A DNA stretch of 64,000 bases, from positions 62,001-126,000 of the forward strand of contig NZ_ML703263.1 in assembly GCF_008520305.1 (NCBI RefSeq), in the 5' to 3' direction. The translations under genes were made by a program, and so were the position numbers. Of this stretch, positions 18,245-27,723 are shown piece by piece; the stretch's first letter is position 1, and every line of letters begins with the position of its first letter. Below the pieces are notes generated by a model. The model was given only the letters and a program-made list of their open reading frames with translations, was not told the origin of the DNA and did not search any database. Source of the stretch: Mesorhizobium sp. SARCC-RB16n (GTDB lineage: Bacteria > Pseudomonadota > Alphaproteobacteria > Rhizobiales > Rhizobiaceae).

Positions 18245-18658
18245 TCAATGTGGCGCTTCTTCGACCGGTAACCCCTCTATGATCACAAAGGCTTGAGCGA
18301 GCGGAAAATCATCCGTGATCGTGAGGTGGATCACTGCCCGATAATCTTGAGGCAGGATCTTTTCCAGCCGCGCCAGCGCCCCGCCGGTCAGCGCCATCGT
18401 CGGCGCCCCGCTGGGCAGGTTGACGACACCCATGTCACGCCAGAAGACCCCCTGTGCCAGACCGGTGCCCAGTGCCTTGGCGCACGCCTCCTTTGCGGCA
18501 AATCGCTTGGCGTAGGAAGCCGCGCGGGCGCGTCGGTTCTCCGAACGCGCCTGTTCCACCTCGGTGTAGATTCTCTGGATGAAGCGTTGGCCGTGACGCT
18601 CAAGCGATTTCTCGATGCGTCTGATGTCGATCAGGTCGCTGCCAATGCCGATGATCAT
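18245..18658 (-). CDS. acpS: Holo-[acyl-carrier-protein] synthase
   Basis: The 137-residue protein starts [19 protein letters not shown], with the metal-binding Asp, and contains [13 protein letters not shown], the second catalytic motif with its Glu. It transfers 4'-phosphopantetheine from coenzyme A to acyl carrier protein, activating it for fatty-acid synthesis. Its start overlaps the DUF2062 stop by four bases, and lepB follows after 78 bp in the same direction. Confidence 0.95.
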   Translation of the reverse strand: MIIGIGSDLIDIRRIEKSLERHGQRFIQRIYTEVEQARSENRRARAASYAKRFAAKEACAKALGTGLAQGVFWRDMGVVNLPSGAPTMALTGGALARLEKILPQDYRAVIHLTITDDFPLAQAFVIIEGLPVEEAPH

Positions 18659-19254
18659 TGGGCGGCGGAACCGACGCTTCCGCCGGAATGAGGCGAATGC
18701 TCACGGCGACTCGCGCGCTCGGCCAGCCGCTTGCGCCTCTGTTCGCGGAAGACATTCATGCCCCAGCGCGTGATGCCGTAGAACACCAGGCCGAACACCA
18801 GCCCGAGCGGCACCGCCCCGATCAACATCGGCTCCAGGACAGGATGCCACAGTTTGGCGAAGGAAAGCGTGTGCATCATCTCGCCCAGATGCGCCGGCGG
18901 ACCGTGCGCCGGAAGGCGATCGTGCAGGATGAGCTTGCCGGTTTCCCAGGATGCGCCCCACAAGAGCGGAAAGGTAAGCGGATTGCCGAAAAACACCGCA
19001 CCGAGAGCCGCTGCCACCAGATTGCCGGCGATCACCCAACACAGAACGGCGGCAATGATGAAGTGGAAACCGACGGGGAAGAACGACGCAAAGACACCTG
19101 CGGCGACGCCCGCCGCCACCGCATGCGGGGTGGCCTTCAGCCGCAGAATGCGCTTGGAGAAATATTGAAGCGAGCGCGAAAACGAACGGCGCGGCCACAG
19201 ATAGGTGCGCACCCGTTCGAAAAGGCCATCAGGTTTGCGGCGACGAAAAAGCAC
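18655..19254 (-). CDS. DUF2062 membrane protein
   Basis: The 199-residue protein shows the DUF2062 features [28 protein letters not shown] and [17 protein letters not shown] between hydrophobic helices, with basic termini. The family is of unknown function and is often located beside acpS or pyrE in alphaproteobacteria. The four-base overlap with acpS makes co-translation likely. Three or four membrane helices are predicted by eye (about 50-70, 72-95, 140-165). Confidence 0.85.
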   Translation of the reverse strand: MLFRRRKPDGLFERVRTYLWPRRSFSRSLQYFSKRILRLKATPHAVAAGVAAGVFASFFPVGFHFIIAAVLCWVIAGNLVAAALGAVFFGNPLTFPLLWGASWETGKLILHDRLPAHGPPAHLGEMMHTLSFAKLWHPVLEPMLIGAVPLGLVFGLVFYGITRWGMNVFREQRRKRLAERASRREHSPHSGGSVGSAAQ

Positions 19255-19518
19255 TCTCTTCCTATTCCCGACAACTCACAGCTTACACGCCCGCTGTTTC
19301 CAGCCGGGCTTCGACGATCACATCTTGCGCTTTACGGTCGCCAGAAGGCAATCGCGACTTTGATATAGCCATCCGCAACCTCCACAACAACCGAGGTCCA
19401 CCTGCGCAGCGGCCGTACCGCCAATAATTTTTGGTAAGGTTCGTTTCTCCACACCGGACAATCGCGGCGAATTTGAGAAGTAGCCTCGACATATTGTCGC
19501 AACCAAATGCTTGAAGCA

Positions 19519-19899
19519 CTATCGCGGGTAGTGGCTGACCTCGACAAGGTTGTCATCCGGGTCTCGGAAATAAACCGAGATCATCGGCCCTTGCGCGCCA
19601 ATGCGTTCGACCGGCCCGAGCTCCACCACCACATCATTGGCCTCGAGATCGGCAAGGAATTCGCCGAGCGGCCGATCGCTGATCAGGCAGAAGTCGCCGG
19701 ATCCGGGCGTCGGCGACTTCGCCTTCGGCTCGAAGGTGCGGCTGATCTCATGGACATTGATCTTCTGATTGCCGAAGACAAGTGCCGTCGGCCGGCCCGG
19801 CGTGTCGACGCGTTCAAAGCCAAGCACGCGTTGATAAAAAGCGCAGGTCGCCTCGAGCGACGCCACCGTCAGCACGAAATGATCGATGCCGACGATCAA
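19519..19899 (-). CDS. VOC-family (glyoxalase-fold) protein
   Basis: The 126-residue protein begins IVGIDHFVLTVASLEATCAFY and ends DPDDNLVEVSHYP, the paired beta-alpha-beta-beta-beta modules of the vicinal oxygen chelate superfamily. His near residue 7 and Glu near 121 are the likely metal ligands. Its reaction cannot be deduced. I chose a TTG start at 19899 because GAGGAGGT lies four bases upstream and the protein then begins exactly at the fold; upstream ATG choices run through pyrE. It lies 10 bp downstream of pyrE. Confidence 0.8.
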   Translation of the reverse strand: MIVGIDHFVLTVASLEATCAFYQRVLGFERVDTPGRPTALVFGNQKINVHEISRTFEPKAKSPTPGSGDFCLISDRPLGEFLADLEANDVVVELGPVERIGAQGPMISVYFRDPDDNLVEVSHYPR

Positions 19900-19909
19900 T
19901 GCGACCTCC

Positions 19910-20488
19910 TCAGATGTTGCGGCTGCCGGGCTTGATCGCCGGGATGGCGGCAAGCTCCGGCGGCAACCTGTCAGGCGGATAGGCTGGAACCTCATATTCG
20001 GCAAGCGCGATCAGCGGCACGCCGACATGGGTCTTGCCGGCCGAGCGGTCGATGATGCAGGTGGCCGCGACCACTTCTGCGCCAAGTTCACGCAAGCAAT
20101 CTATGGTTTCGCGGATAGACAATCCGGTGGTGACGATGTCCTCGACGATGACGACGCGGGCGCCTCGGTCGATCTCGAAGCGCCGCAGGCGGAACTCGCC
20201 CCCTTCCCGCTCCACCCAGATCGCCGGTACGCCAAGGTGGCGCGAGGTTTCGTAAGCCGGGATCAGCCCGCCGATCGCCGGCCCAACGACATAATCGATC
20301 TTGCCCGGAACCGCGGCGCGGATCTTCTCGGCCAGCGCCTTGCACAGCCGCTCGGTCTTGTCGGCATGCATGAACACCCGTGCCTTCTGCAGGAAGACTG
20401 GGCTGCGCAGGCCCGACGTCAGGATGAAATGACCCTCCAGAACAGCGCCAGCCTCACGGAATATACCCAGCACTTCGTCGGTATTCAT
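19910..20488 (-). CDS. pyrE: Orotate phosphoribosyltransferase
   Basis: The 192-residue protein carries the PRPP-binding loop [14 protein letters not shown] and the flexible-loop zone near residues 75-100. It converts orotate and PRPP to orotidine monophosphate in pyrimidine synthesis. ATG 20488 is preceded by GGGGGA at six bases; an ATG four codons earlier is possible. It lies between rel and the VOC gene, all on the minus strand. Confidence 0.94.
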   Translation of the reverse strand: MNTDEVLGIFREAGAVLEGHFILTSGLRSPVFLQKARVFMHADKTERLCKALAEKIRAAVPGKIDYVVGPAIGGLIPAYETSRHLGVPAIWVEREGGEFRLRRFEIDRGARVVIVEDIVTTGLSIRETIDCLRELGAEVVAATCIIDRSAGKTHVGVPLIALAEYEVPAYPPDRLPPELAAIPAIKPGSRNI

Positions 20489-20512
20489 CTCGTCCCCCAT
20501 GATCGGCTATCG

Positions 20513-22741
20513 CTAGCCATTGACGCGCCGCGCATCGCTGACGCTCGAATTGTCCTTGAGCTGCGACAGCAGCCGGTTGAGATGCTTCAGGTCCCAGACT
20601 TCGAGATCGATCAGCATTTCGGTGAAATCGGGCGCGGTGCGCACCATCGAAAGCGTATGGATGTTGGCGTCGTTGGAGGCAACGACCTGGGCGATGTCGG
20701 CAAGCGAGCCCGGCGCGTTGATGGCGGTGACCGAGACCCGCGCGGGAAACCGCTCCTTGGTGCGTTCGTCGATGTCCCAGCGCACGTCGATCCAGCGCTC
20801 CGGCTGGTCGTCGAAAGCTTGCAGCGCCGGCGACTGGATCGGGTATATGGTGATGCCGGTGCCCGGCTGGACGATGCCGACGATACGGTCGCCAGGGACC
20901 GCGCCTTCCGGCGCGAAGCGCACCGGCAGATCGCCGCGTACGCCGCGGATCGGCACAGCGCCGGTGCCTGGCTGGTCCTTGTCCTTGCGCGCGGCCCGGC
21001 CCGGTATCTGGAACAGCATGCCGGCGGCGTTGCGGATCTTCGACCAGCCCTCCTCGCGCTGCTTGGGAGCCGCGGGGGTGACGCGCTCGTCCTTGTAGTC
21101 AGGGAAGACCGCCTTCATGACATCGGTGGAAGCCAGTTCTCCGCGACCGACGGACGCCAGCACATCCTCGATGTCCTTGCGCGCCAACCGGTGCAGGACG
21201 GGCTTCAGGCTTTCCTTGGTGAAGGTCTTGCCGGCTCGTTCGAAGGCACGCTCCAGAATACGCGCGCCAAGGCCGGAATACTGCTTGCGGATCGCATTCT
21301 TGGTGGCGCGGCGGATGGCGGCGCGCGCCTTGCCGGTGACGACGACCGATTCCCACGCGGCTGGCGGCACCTGCGCCTTGGAGCGGATGATCTCGACCTC
21401 GTCGCCATTCTTCAGTTCCGTCATCAGCGGCATGATGCGGCCATTGACCTTGGCGCCGACGCAGGTGTCGCCGACATCGGTGTGGACGGCATAGGCGAAA
21501 TCGATCGGCGTGGCGCCGCGCGGCAAGGCAATCAGCATGCCCTTCGGCGTGAAGCAGAACACCTGGTCCTGGAACAGCTCCAGCTTGGTGTTCTCGAGAA
21601 AATCCTCGGGATTGTCGCCTTCGGCCAACTGTTCGATGGTACGCCGCAGCCAGGCATAGGCATTGGTCTCCTTCGAGATCGCGTGCGCGGCGCCGTTCGT
21701 CTTGCCGCCGGTGTCCTTGTAGATCGAATGGGCGGCGACGCCATATTCGGCAATCTTGTTCATCTCGCGGGTGCGGATCTGCAACTCGACGCGCTGGCGC
21801 GAGGGGCCGACGATGGTCGTGTGGATCGAACGGTAGTCGTTCTGTTTCGGCGTCGAGATGTAGTCCTTGAAGCGGCCAGGCACCATCGACCATGTGGTGT
21901 GGATGGCGCCGAGCGCGCGATAGCAGTCCTCGACGCTGTCGACGACGACGCGGAAGCCGAAGATGTCGGACAATTGCTCGAAGGACAGCGCCTTGGCCTC
22001 CATCTTGCGGAACACCGACCACGGCTTCTTCTGGCGGCTCTTCACGCCGGCCTTGATGGCGTGTTTCTCGAACAGGCCCGAAAGAGCCTTCTCGATCTCG
22101 GACAACACATCCTTGTTGCGCTCGAAGATTTCGGCGAGCCGGGCGGTGACGGCGCGATAGGCTTCGGGATTGATGAAGCGGAAGGCGATCTCCTCCAGTT
22201 CCTCGCGCATGCCCTGCATGCCCATGCGCCCAGCCAAAGGCGCGTAGATGTCCATCGTCTCCTCGGCGATGCGCAGGCGCTTAGCCTCCGGCATATGGTC
22301 GAGGGTGCGCATGTTGTGCAGGCGGTCGGCGAGCTTGACCAGGAGCACGCGGACATCTTCCGAGATCGCCAGCAGAAGCTTGCGCAGGTTTTCCGCCTGT
22401 TCGGCCTTCTTCGACACGAGGTCGAGCTTCTTCAGCTTGGTCAGCCCTTCGACCAGCTTGCCCATTTCGGGACCGAACAACTCATCGATCTCGGCCCTGG
22501 TCGCCGTGGTGTCCTCGATGGTGTCATGCAGCAGGGCGACGGCGATCGTGGCCTCATCCATATGCATTTCAGTGAGGATGGCGGCGACTTCGAGCGGATG
22601 CGAGAAATAGGGATCGCCGGAAGCGCGCTTCTGGTGGCCGTGCTTCTGCATGGCGTAGACATAGGCCTTGTTGAGCAATGCCTCGTTGACGTCAGGCTTG
22701 TAGCGCTGAACGCGCTCGACAAGCTCATACTGACGCATCAT
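20513..22741 (-). CDS. rel: Bifunctional (p)ppGpp synthetase/hydrolase
   Basis: The 742-residue protein has an HD hydrolase domain (about 25-180, with LLHDTIEDT and LVKLADRLHNMRTL intact), a synthetase domain (about 230-350, SDIFGFRVVV and NDYRSIHTTI), a TGS domain (about 390-450) and a C-terminal ACT domain (about 660-735). The synthetase loop reads RFKD, the RxKD form found in bifunctional enzymes rather than the ExDD form of synthesis-only RelA. It therefore probably both makes and degrades the stringent-response alarmone, the single Rel/SpoT type usual in alphaproteobacteria. It follows rpoZ. Confidence 0.95.
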   Translation of the reverse strand: MMRQYELVERVQRYKPDVNEALLNKAYVYAMQKHGHQKRASGDPYFSHPLEVAAILTEMHMDEATIAVALLHDTIEDTTATRAEIDELFGPEMGKLVEGLTKLKKLDLVSKKAEQAENLRKLLLAISEDVRVLLVKLADRLHNMRTLDHMPEAKRLRIAEETMDIYAPLAGRMGMQGMREELEEIAFRFINPEAYRAVTARLAEIFERNKDVLSEIEKALSGLFEKHAIKAGVKSRQKKPWSVFRKMEAKALSFEQLSDIFGFRVVVDSVEDCYRALGAIHTTWSMVPGRFKDYISTPKQNDYRSIHTTIVGPSRQRVELQIRTREMNKIAEYGVAAHSIYKDTGGKTNGAAHAISKETNAYAWLRRTIEQLAEGDNPEDFLENTKLELFQDQVFCFTPKGMLIALPRGATPIDFAYAVHTDVGDTCVGAKVNGRIMPLMTELKNGDEVEIIRSKAQVPPAAWESVVVTGKARAAIRRATKNAIRKQYSGLGARILERAFERAGKTFTKESLKPVLHRLARKDIEDVLASVGRGELASTDVMKAVFPDYKDERVTPAAPKQREEGWSKIRNAAGMLFQIPGRAARKDKDQPGTGAVPIRGVRGDLPVRFAPEGAVPGDRIVGIVQPGTGITIYPIQSPALQAFDDQPERWIDVRWDIDERTKERFPARVSVTAINAPGSLADIAQVVASNDANIHTLSMVRTAPDFTEMLIDLEVWDLKHLNRLLSQLKDNSSVSDARRVNG

Positions 22742-22770
22742 GGGCTAAATCTCTCGGCAATAAAATGAAT

Positions 22771-22798
22771 CATGCGCCGCACTGCTGTGCGGCGCATG
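22771..22798 (-). terminator. Hairpin between rpoZ and rel, possible terminator
   Basis: A perfect 12-bp stem (22771-22782 with 22787-22798, loop TGCT) lies about 70 bp after rpoZ and 30 bp before rel. On the minus strand it is followed by a T-rich but interrupted tract (ATTCATTTTATT), so termination may be partial, letting some rpoZ transcripts read into rel. Confidence 0.55.
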
Positions 22799-22868
22799 CC
22801 ATAGATAGCCACGAAACTGCCGGGACGGAAGTGCCGGAGATTGTTCCAGGCGCTTCCGAAGAGCTCTC

Positions 22869-23270
22869 TTAGTAGTCGTCGCTCTTTTCCGGCGGCACCA
22901 GACCTTCGATGCCGGCCAGCAGGTCTTCCTCGGTCATGCGATCGAAGGTGATGTTGTCCTCGGTGTCATCGGCGTCGGCGGCGGCAACGGCACCGCCAGT
23001 CTGGTCGGCGATCACTTCGCCGTCGGCTTCGGGCTCGTCGACCTCGACATGCTTCTGCAGCGAATGGATCAGATCTTCCTTGAGGTCGTCGGGCGACAGC
23101 GTCTCGTCGGCAATCTCGCGTAGCGCAATGACCGGGTTCTTGTCGTTGTCGCGCGGGACGGTGATCTGCGCGCCCTGGCTGATCTGACGGGCGCGGTGGC
23201 CGGCCAGAAGCACCAGCTCGAAGCGGTTGTCGACCTTGTCGATGCAATCTTCAACGGTTACGCGGGCCAT
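22869..23270 (-). CDS. rpoZ: RNA polymerase omega subunit
   Basis: The 133-residue protein starts [31 protein letters not shown], with the omega-family core and an acidic C-terminal tail typical of alphaproteobacteria. It stabilises the beta' subunit and links RNA polymerase to ppGpp. AAGGGG precedes the ATG. Its position upstream of rel is the standard arrangement. Confidence 0.95.
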   Translation of the reverse strand: MARVTVEDCIDKVDNRFELVLLAGHRARQISQGAQITVPRDNDKNPVIALREIADETLSPDDLKEDLIHSLQKHVEVDEPEADGEVIADQTGGAVAAADADDTEDNITFDRMTEEDLLAGIEGLVPPEKSDDY

Positions 23271-23554
23271 GGATTGCCCCTTTCATGCCTGGATTTAATG
23301 GAAAACAGGCGCGGTCCATAACCCGAACGGCGCCAAAATACAAGCATCATGGCAATGCGCGCCGCAGGACAGCGCGCGTCCAAGGTTCGGCGCCACGATC
23401 ACAATTGCTTGCAGTGCGCCACATACCCTTGGATTGCCACCAAACTGGCGTTATCTCGGTTGGTCCAAGGTCGGCCGGTTTATTATGAGCCTGACCGATA
23501 GTCACTACCGCATTTCGTTTAGACGGCCGCTTATTTCGAAAAGGAATTTTTCCC

Positions 23555-24136
23555 ATGTTCGACCCTCGTGAGAAAATCGCCCTGTTCATCGACGGCGCCA
23601 ATCTCTACGCCACCTCGCGCGCGCTCGGGTTCGACATCGACTATCGCAAGCTTTTGGCGAGCTTCCACAAGCGTGGTTACCTGTTGCGCGCCTATTATTA
23701 CACCGCGCTGGTCGAGGACCAGGAATACTCCTCGATCCGGCCGCTGATCGACTGGCTCGACTATAACGGCTTCAAGGTGGTGACCAAGCCGGCCAAGGAA
23801 TTCACCGACTCGACCGGCCGCCGCAAGATCAAGGGCAATATGGACATCGAGCTCACCGTCGATGCGCTGGAACTCGCCGACGTCGTCGACCACTATGTCA
23901 TATTCTCCGGAGACGGCGACTTCCGCACACTGGTCGAGGCGCTGCAACGGCGTGGCCGCAAGGTGTCGATCGTTTCGACCATGGCCTCGCAGCCGCCGAT
24001 GATCTCGGATGACCTGCGCCGTCAGGCCGACCATTTCATCGACCTGGCGACGCTGAAGAACGAAGTCGGTCGCGATCCCTCCGAGCGGCCCGTAAGGCGG
24101 CCCGAACCGGCCGAAGTCGACGAGGACGACTATTGA
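23555..24136 (+). CDS. NYN/LabA-like domain protein
   Basis: The 193-residue protein begins IALFIDGANLYATSRALGFDIDY and carries GNMDIELTVDAL and FSGDGDFRTLVEALQRRGRKV. These are the conserved acidic positions of the NYN (PIN-like) nuclease fold in the LabA/DUF88 group, probable RNases. AAGGAA precedes the ATG. It is divergent from rpoZ across a 284-bp gap that holds an imperfect CCTTGGA/TCCAAGG dyad but no clear gene. Its TGA overlaps the start of the next gene. Confidence 0.88.
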   Translation: MFDPREKIALFIDGANLYATSRALGFDIDYRKLLASFHKRGYLLRAYYYTALVEDQEYSSIRPLIDWLDYNGFKVVTKPAKEFTDSTGRRKIKGNMDIELTVDALELADVVDHYVIFSGDGDFRTLVEALQRRGRKVSIVSTMASQPPMISDDLRRQADHFIDLATLKNEVGRDPSERPVRRPEPAEVDEDDY

Positions 24137-24804
24137 GGCCGGTCGATTTGGCCGCCCTCTCACCTTCCGAACCCAGCCGCGATTGCCCACTCTGCCCGCG
24201 GTTGCACGACTTCATCGCCGAATGGCGGCAGCGCGAGCCGTCCTGGTTCAACGCGCCCGTGCCGACCTTCCTGCCACTGGGCGGAGAAGATTCCGTCCGG
24301 CTTCTGATCGTCGGTCTGGCGCCTGGCCTGCGCGGCGCCAACCGCACCGGGCGCCCCTTCACCGGCGACTATGCCGGCGACCTGCTCTATTCGACACTGA
24401 TTGCCCGCGGTTTTGCACGCGGCGAGTTCAAGGCGCGGCCCGATGACGGGCTGGAGCTCGTCGGCACGGCGATCACCAACGCGGTGCGCTGCGTGCCGCC
24501 GGGGAACAAGCCGGTGGGTGCCGAGATCACCACCTGCCGGACATTCCTGGTGCCGACGATCGCTCGCTTTCCCAACCTGCGCGCCGTGCTGGCGCTGGGA
24601 TCGATCGCGCACCAGTCGACCGTGCGCGCACTAGGCGAGCGCGTCGCCGCCTATCCGTTCAAACATGGCGGGCAATTGCCGGCCGGCGGCATTACGCTGT
24701 TTTCGAGCTATCATTGCTCGCGCTACAACACCAATACCGGTGTGTTGACCGAAGACATGTTCGTCAGGGTGTTCGGCGAGATCGCAGCATTCCTGGAGAA
24801 TTGA
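24133..24804 (+). CDS. Family-5 uracil-DNA glycosylase (UDGb)
   Basis: The 223-residue protein has DCPLCPRLH (Cys18 and Cys21) plus two further cysteines in RCVPP and TTCRTF, giving a possible iron-sulfur ligand set. Motif 1 reads LAPGLRGANRTGRPFTGD and motif 2 YHCSRYNTNTG, close to family-5 enzymes, where the second motif is usually YHPS. It would remove uracil and other deaminated bases from DNA. The most plausible start is TTG 24133, which shares the TTGA overlap with the NYN stop. A second, family-4-like glycosylase lies at 56337. Confidence 0.85.
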   Translation: MRPVDLAALSPSEPSRDCPLCPRLHDFIAEWRQREPSWFNAPVPTFLPLGGEDSVRLLIVGLAPGLRGANRTGRPFTGDYAGDLLYSTLIARGFARGEFKARPDDGLELVGTAITNAVRCVPPGNKPVGAEITTCRTFLVPTIARFPNLRAVLALGSIAHQSTVRALGERVAAYPFKHGGQLPAGGITLFSSYHCSRYNTNTGVLTEDMFVRVFGEIAAFLEN

Positions 24805-24824
24805 GCGATCGGACACCGTACGGC

Positions 24825-24950
24825 TCACACTGGTAACAAAGCATCCTGTTTCACGTCGCCGATAGACGCAAAGGTATGGGTTTCCTTCACTCCCGGCAGC
24901 GGCAGGATGACGCGTTCGAGAAAGTCCATGGCAAAGGCATTTGAAGAACC
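24825..24950 (-). pseudogene. Lrp/AsnC-like regulator C-terminal remnant
   Basis: On the minus strand, about 40 codons encode FLERVILPLPGVKET followed by SIGDVKQDALLPV and a TGA. This matches the C-terminal end of Lrp/AsnC effector domains. No helix-turn-helix part or start codon exists upstream, where the lysozyme gene begins instead. It is probably the surviving end of a deleted regulator. Confidence 0.5.
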
Positions 24951-24977
24951 GGACCGATGTCAGATCGGATCTGTTCA

Positions 24978-25694
24978 TCAAGGTGTGGAGGCAAGCAGCG
25001 CCGCCAGCTTTTCCGGCCCGCCCTGCAAAACGTTCAGGTCGACGTCCCCCTCGATGCCGTCCACGCGCCCACGATTGTGGTACTGCCAGTAGATCCAGTC
25101 ACGGCGGTCCGGCTCCATGAGCAGCGAGCGTAGCCAGAGTGAGCGAGCGGCGATTTGCCCGGCATAGGCAGCCTCGGCTTCATCCGTCAGATAGACGATC
25201 GCCGGCTTGCCGAACGCAGCCTCGACAGGTCCAAGGAAAGCCTCGAGTTCGGCGTTCAGTTGCTCGGGTGACGGGCGCTGCGGACAATTGCCGCCGAACT
25301 CGATGTCGACAACCGGCGGCAGCAAGGGCTGGTCGTGCGGCACCGCCGAGATAAAATTCCTGGCCTGGTCGGCGCCCGGCCGGCAGAAGGTGAAGAAATG
25401 ATAGGCTCCGACGGCGAGCCCGGCGGCGCGGGCCTCGCGCAGATTGCCGGCGAAAGCATCGTCGACATGATCGCCGCCTTCGGTCGCCTTGATGATGGCG
25501 AAAGCCACATCATCGGCGGCTACACGCCGCCAGTCGATCTGGCCCTGATGATGGGAGACGTCGATGCCCCTGACCGGATATCTGCCGCGGTCGGGAGAGT
25601 AGGTGTGGAAATAGACCACGGCCCCCGCCGCGACGACACATGCAAAGGCAAGACTGGCCAGGCCCCAGAGAACAATCCGCTTCTTCAAGACCAT
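24978..25694 (-). CDS. Glycoside hydrolase family 25 (lysozyme-like) protein
   Basis: The 238-residue protein has an N-terminal membrane anchor or signal (about 6-29) and a GH25 barrel. RGIDVSHHQGQIDW carries the first catalytic-region Asp, FAIIKATEGG the next strand, GAYHFF the third, and PPVVDIEFGGN the DxE pair. The family cleaves the muramic acid-glucosamine bond of peptidoglycan. Release or remodelling of the cell's own wall from the periplasmic side is plausible. Confidence 0.88.
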   Translation of the reverse strand: MVLKKRIVLWGLASLAFACVVAAGAVVYFHTYSPDRGRYPVRGIDVSHHQGQIDWRRVAADDVAFAIIKATEGGDHVDDAFAGNLREARAAGLAVGAYHFFTFCRPGADQARNFISAVPHDQPLLPPVVDIEFGGNCPQRPSPEQLNAELEAFLGPVEAAFGKPAIVYLTDEAEAAYAGQIAARSLWLRSLLMEPDRRDWIYWQYHNRGRVDGIEGDVDLNVLQGGPEKLAALLASTP

Positions 25695-25763
25695 CCCCTG
25701 TTGGACTTGCCGATTGTTCGACCTTGAAACCCGACTGTTGGCTTTTTTCAGGCTGCCACCTGA

Positions 25764-26243
25764 TCACCCACGCTCCTTGAGCAGCCGGCCCTTTTCGCGC
25801 GACCAGTCGCGTTGCTTCTCGGTCTCGCGCTTGTCGTGCAGTTTCTTGCCGCGGCCAACGGCAAGCAACAGCTTGGCGCGGCCCTGATCGTTGAAGTAGA
25901 TCTTCAGCGGCACCAGCGTCATGCCTTCGCGGTCGACGCTCTGCGACAGTTTTGCCATCTCGCGCTTATTGAGCAGCAGCTTGCGGCGGCGGCGGGGCTC
26001 GTGGTTGAAACGGTTGGCCTGCAGATATTCCGGCAGATAGGAATTGATCAGCCAGATCTCGCCGCCTTCGACTGAGGCATAGCTGTCCTGGATATTGGCC
26101 TGGCCCTGGCGCAGCGATTTCACCTCGGTGCCTGTCAGCACCAGGCCGGTCTCGATCGTGTCGAGCACCTCATAGGAAAACCGCGCCTTGCGGTTTTCCG
26201 CAACGGTCTTGTTGTTGGGATCGGCTTTTCTGACTTGGTTCAT
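25764..26243 (-). CDS. smpB: tmRNA-binding protein SmpB
   Basis: The 159-residue protein has the SmpB core: [30 protein letters not shown] broken here as [12 protein letters not shown] and [14 protein letters not shown], then [19 protein letters not shown] and a basic tail. It delivers tmRNA to stalled ribosomes. I chose ATG 26243 (MNQVRK); the longer reading begins in the repeat element just upstream. It is downstream of dapA on the same strand, a frequent pairing in rhizobia, but separated from it by a 240-bp inverted-end element. Confidence 0.95.
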   Translation of the reverse strand: MNQVRKADPNNKTVAENRKARFSYEVLDTIETGLVLTGTEVKSLRQGQANIQDSYASVEGGEIWLINSYLPEYLQANRFNHEPRRRRKLLLNKREMAKLSQSVDREGMTLVPLKIYFNDQGRAKLLLAVGRGKKLHDKRETEKQRDWSREKGRLLKERG

Positions 26244-26251
26244 AACGTCTA

Positions 26252-26490
26252 GAGTCCGTTTCGAAACTCGCTCCTGCGAGTCAGATGATGGTGACACTTA
26301 GAGCGCCGCGCGTTTTTTAACGCGCAAAGGACGCTCTAGAAATCCGACTTTGCGCATGGTCCTTTCCGAAAGCAAAGTGCTCTCGGGGCCATGCGCGGAA
26401 CCGGAGCGGAGCGTACATATAGTACGTAAGCACCGGAAGCGCAGGTGGCGCCTTCAGATGGCCGCAGGAGTAGAGTTTCCAAACGGGCTC
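26252..26490. repeat. 240-bp element with imperfect inverted ends
   Basis: The left end (26252-26292) and the reverse complement of the right end (26451-26490) align over about 40 bp at roughly three quarters identity, sharing CCGTTT.GAAACTC, CTCCTGCG and GATG or CTGA.GG blocks. The interior contains AGAGCG/CGCTCT arms and CGCGCGTTTTTTAACGCGC-like dyads. It fills the whole gap between dapA and smpB and has no reading frame. It resembles a non-autonomous, MITE-like or rhizobial intergenic mosaic element. Confidence 0.55.
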
Positions 26491-26491
26491 G

Positions 26492-27373
26492 TTAATTAAT
26501 CAAGCCGGCGTGCTTCATGGCCGCATCGATCTTTTCGGCCGTCGACTGCTCGATGGTGACCAGCGGCGAACGCAGGACGTTCTCGACCTTGCCGAGCTTG
26601 GAGAGCGCGTATTTGGCGCCGGATACGCCGGGCTCGATGAAGATTGCCTTGTGCAGCGGCAGCAAGCGGTCCTGCAACTCCAGCGCCTTGGCGCTGTCGC
26701 CGGACAACGTTGCCTCCTGGAATTCGGCGCACAGCCGCGGCGCGACGTTCGAGGTCACCGAAATGCAGCCGACGCCGCCATGCGCGTTGAAGCCGAGCGC
26801 CGAGGCATCCTCGCCGGAAAGCTGGATGAAATCCTTGCCGCAGGTCATGCGCTGCTCCGACACCCGCTCGACCTTGCCTGTCGCGTCCTTGACGCCGACG
26901 ATGTTCTTGAAGTCGTGCACCAGGCGGCCCATCGTTTCCGGCGTCATGTCGATCACCGAGCGCGGCGGGATGTTGTAGATGATGATCGGCAGCTTGGTCG
27001 CCCTGGCGACGGCGGCGAAATGCTCGTAGAGGCCGCGCTGCGTCGGCTTGTTGTAGTAGGGCGTAACGACCAAGGCCGCATCGGCACCGGCCTTTTCCGC
27101 ATACTGCACAAGCCCAACAGCTTCCTCGGTATTGTTGGAACCCGCGCCAGCGACGACCGGGGCGCGCCCCTTGGCCACCTCGATGCAGACCTTGACGACA
27201 TGGCGGTGCTCGTCATGCGACAGCGTCGGCGACTCGCCGGTGGTGCCAACCGGGACGAGGCCCGTGGTGCCTTCGCCAAGCTGCCATTCGACGAACGCGC
27301 GAAAGGCTTTCTCGTCGAAACGCCCGCTCTTTTCGAACGGTGTCACGAGCGCAGTAAGCGAGCCTCTCAGCAT
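26492..27373 (-). CDS. dapA: 4-hydroxy-tetrahydrodipicolinate synthase
   Basis: The 293-residue protein has the DapA signature GTTGESPTL, the catalytic-region Tyr in IIIYNIPPR and the Schiff-base Lys in VGVKDATG. It condenses pyruvate with aspartate semialdehyde, the first committed step to lysine and diaminopimelate. I chose ATG 27373, preceded by AAGGAG; the frame is open to 27448, but those codons lie inside a palindromic repeat. smpB follows. Confidence 0.95.
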   Translation of the reverse strand: MLRGSLTALVTPFEKSGRFDEKAFRAFVEWQLGEGTTGLVPVGTTGESPTLSHDEHRHVVKVCIEVAKGRAPVVAGAGSNNTEEAVGLVQYAEKAGADAALVVTPYYNKPTQRGLYEHFAAVARATKLPIIIYNIPPRSVIDMTPETMGRLVHDFKNIVGVKDATGKVERVSEQRMTCGKDFIQLSGEDASALGFNAHGGVGCISVTSNVAPRLCAEFQEATLSGDSAKALELQDRLLPLHKAIFIEPGVSGAKYALSKLGKVENVLRSPLVTIEQSTAEKIDAAMKHAGLIN

Positions 27374-27404
27374 GTCGTCCAACTCCTTGGGACTTCTCGG
27401 TTTG

Positions 27405-27451
27405 TGCATGTCGGCGCCCCAAAACCGGTATTCACTTTTGGGCGACATGCA
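27405..27451. repeat. Palindromic intergenic repeat, copy 1
   Basis: A 47-bp unit with arms TGCATGTCG and CGACATGCA and an inner CCCCAAAA/TTTTGGG pair, upstream of dapA. It differs from copy 2 only near its arm (TCGGCG instead of TCGTTG). Confidence 0.85.
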
Positions 27452-27463
27452 CTTCTTGGTTCA

Positions 27464-27510
27464 TGCATGTCGTTGCCCCAAAACCGGTATTCACTTTTGG
27501 GCGACATGCA
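27464..27510. repeat. Palindromic intergenic repeat, copy 2
   Basis: Same unit as copy 1, in the same orientation, 12 bp away: TGCATGTCG...CGACATGCA with the identical ACCGGTATTCACTTTTGGG core. Tandem pairs of such units are typical of rhizobial interspersed palindromes. Confidence 0.85.
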
Positions 27511-27723
27511 TTGGTGTTTTGTCGTGCGCGCCTTCTAACCGAAAGCGAAGCCGCGCACCATAGTCTCGACATTGTTGCGCGGCAAGCATTGCCATGGTGC
27601 CAGCAAACGCAATTCGAACGGCCTCGATAACCCTTTGTTTACGAGCCCTTCACGACCTAAGTTTAGGCTTCCAGGCTTCTTCGCCTGCTGGTAAAATGCT
27701 GGATTAAGGAAAGACACGAGATC

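Noticed and set aside
23427-23470. CCTTGGA/TCCAAGG dyad between rpoZ and the NYN gene as a small RNA
   Set aside because: The stem is interrupted, with no T-tract or clear promoter.
27374-27448. N-terminal extension of DapA
   Set aside because: The extra codons are contributed by a palindromic repeat, and ATG 27373 has a good AAGGAG site and matches the family length.
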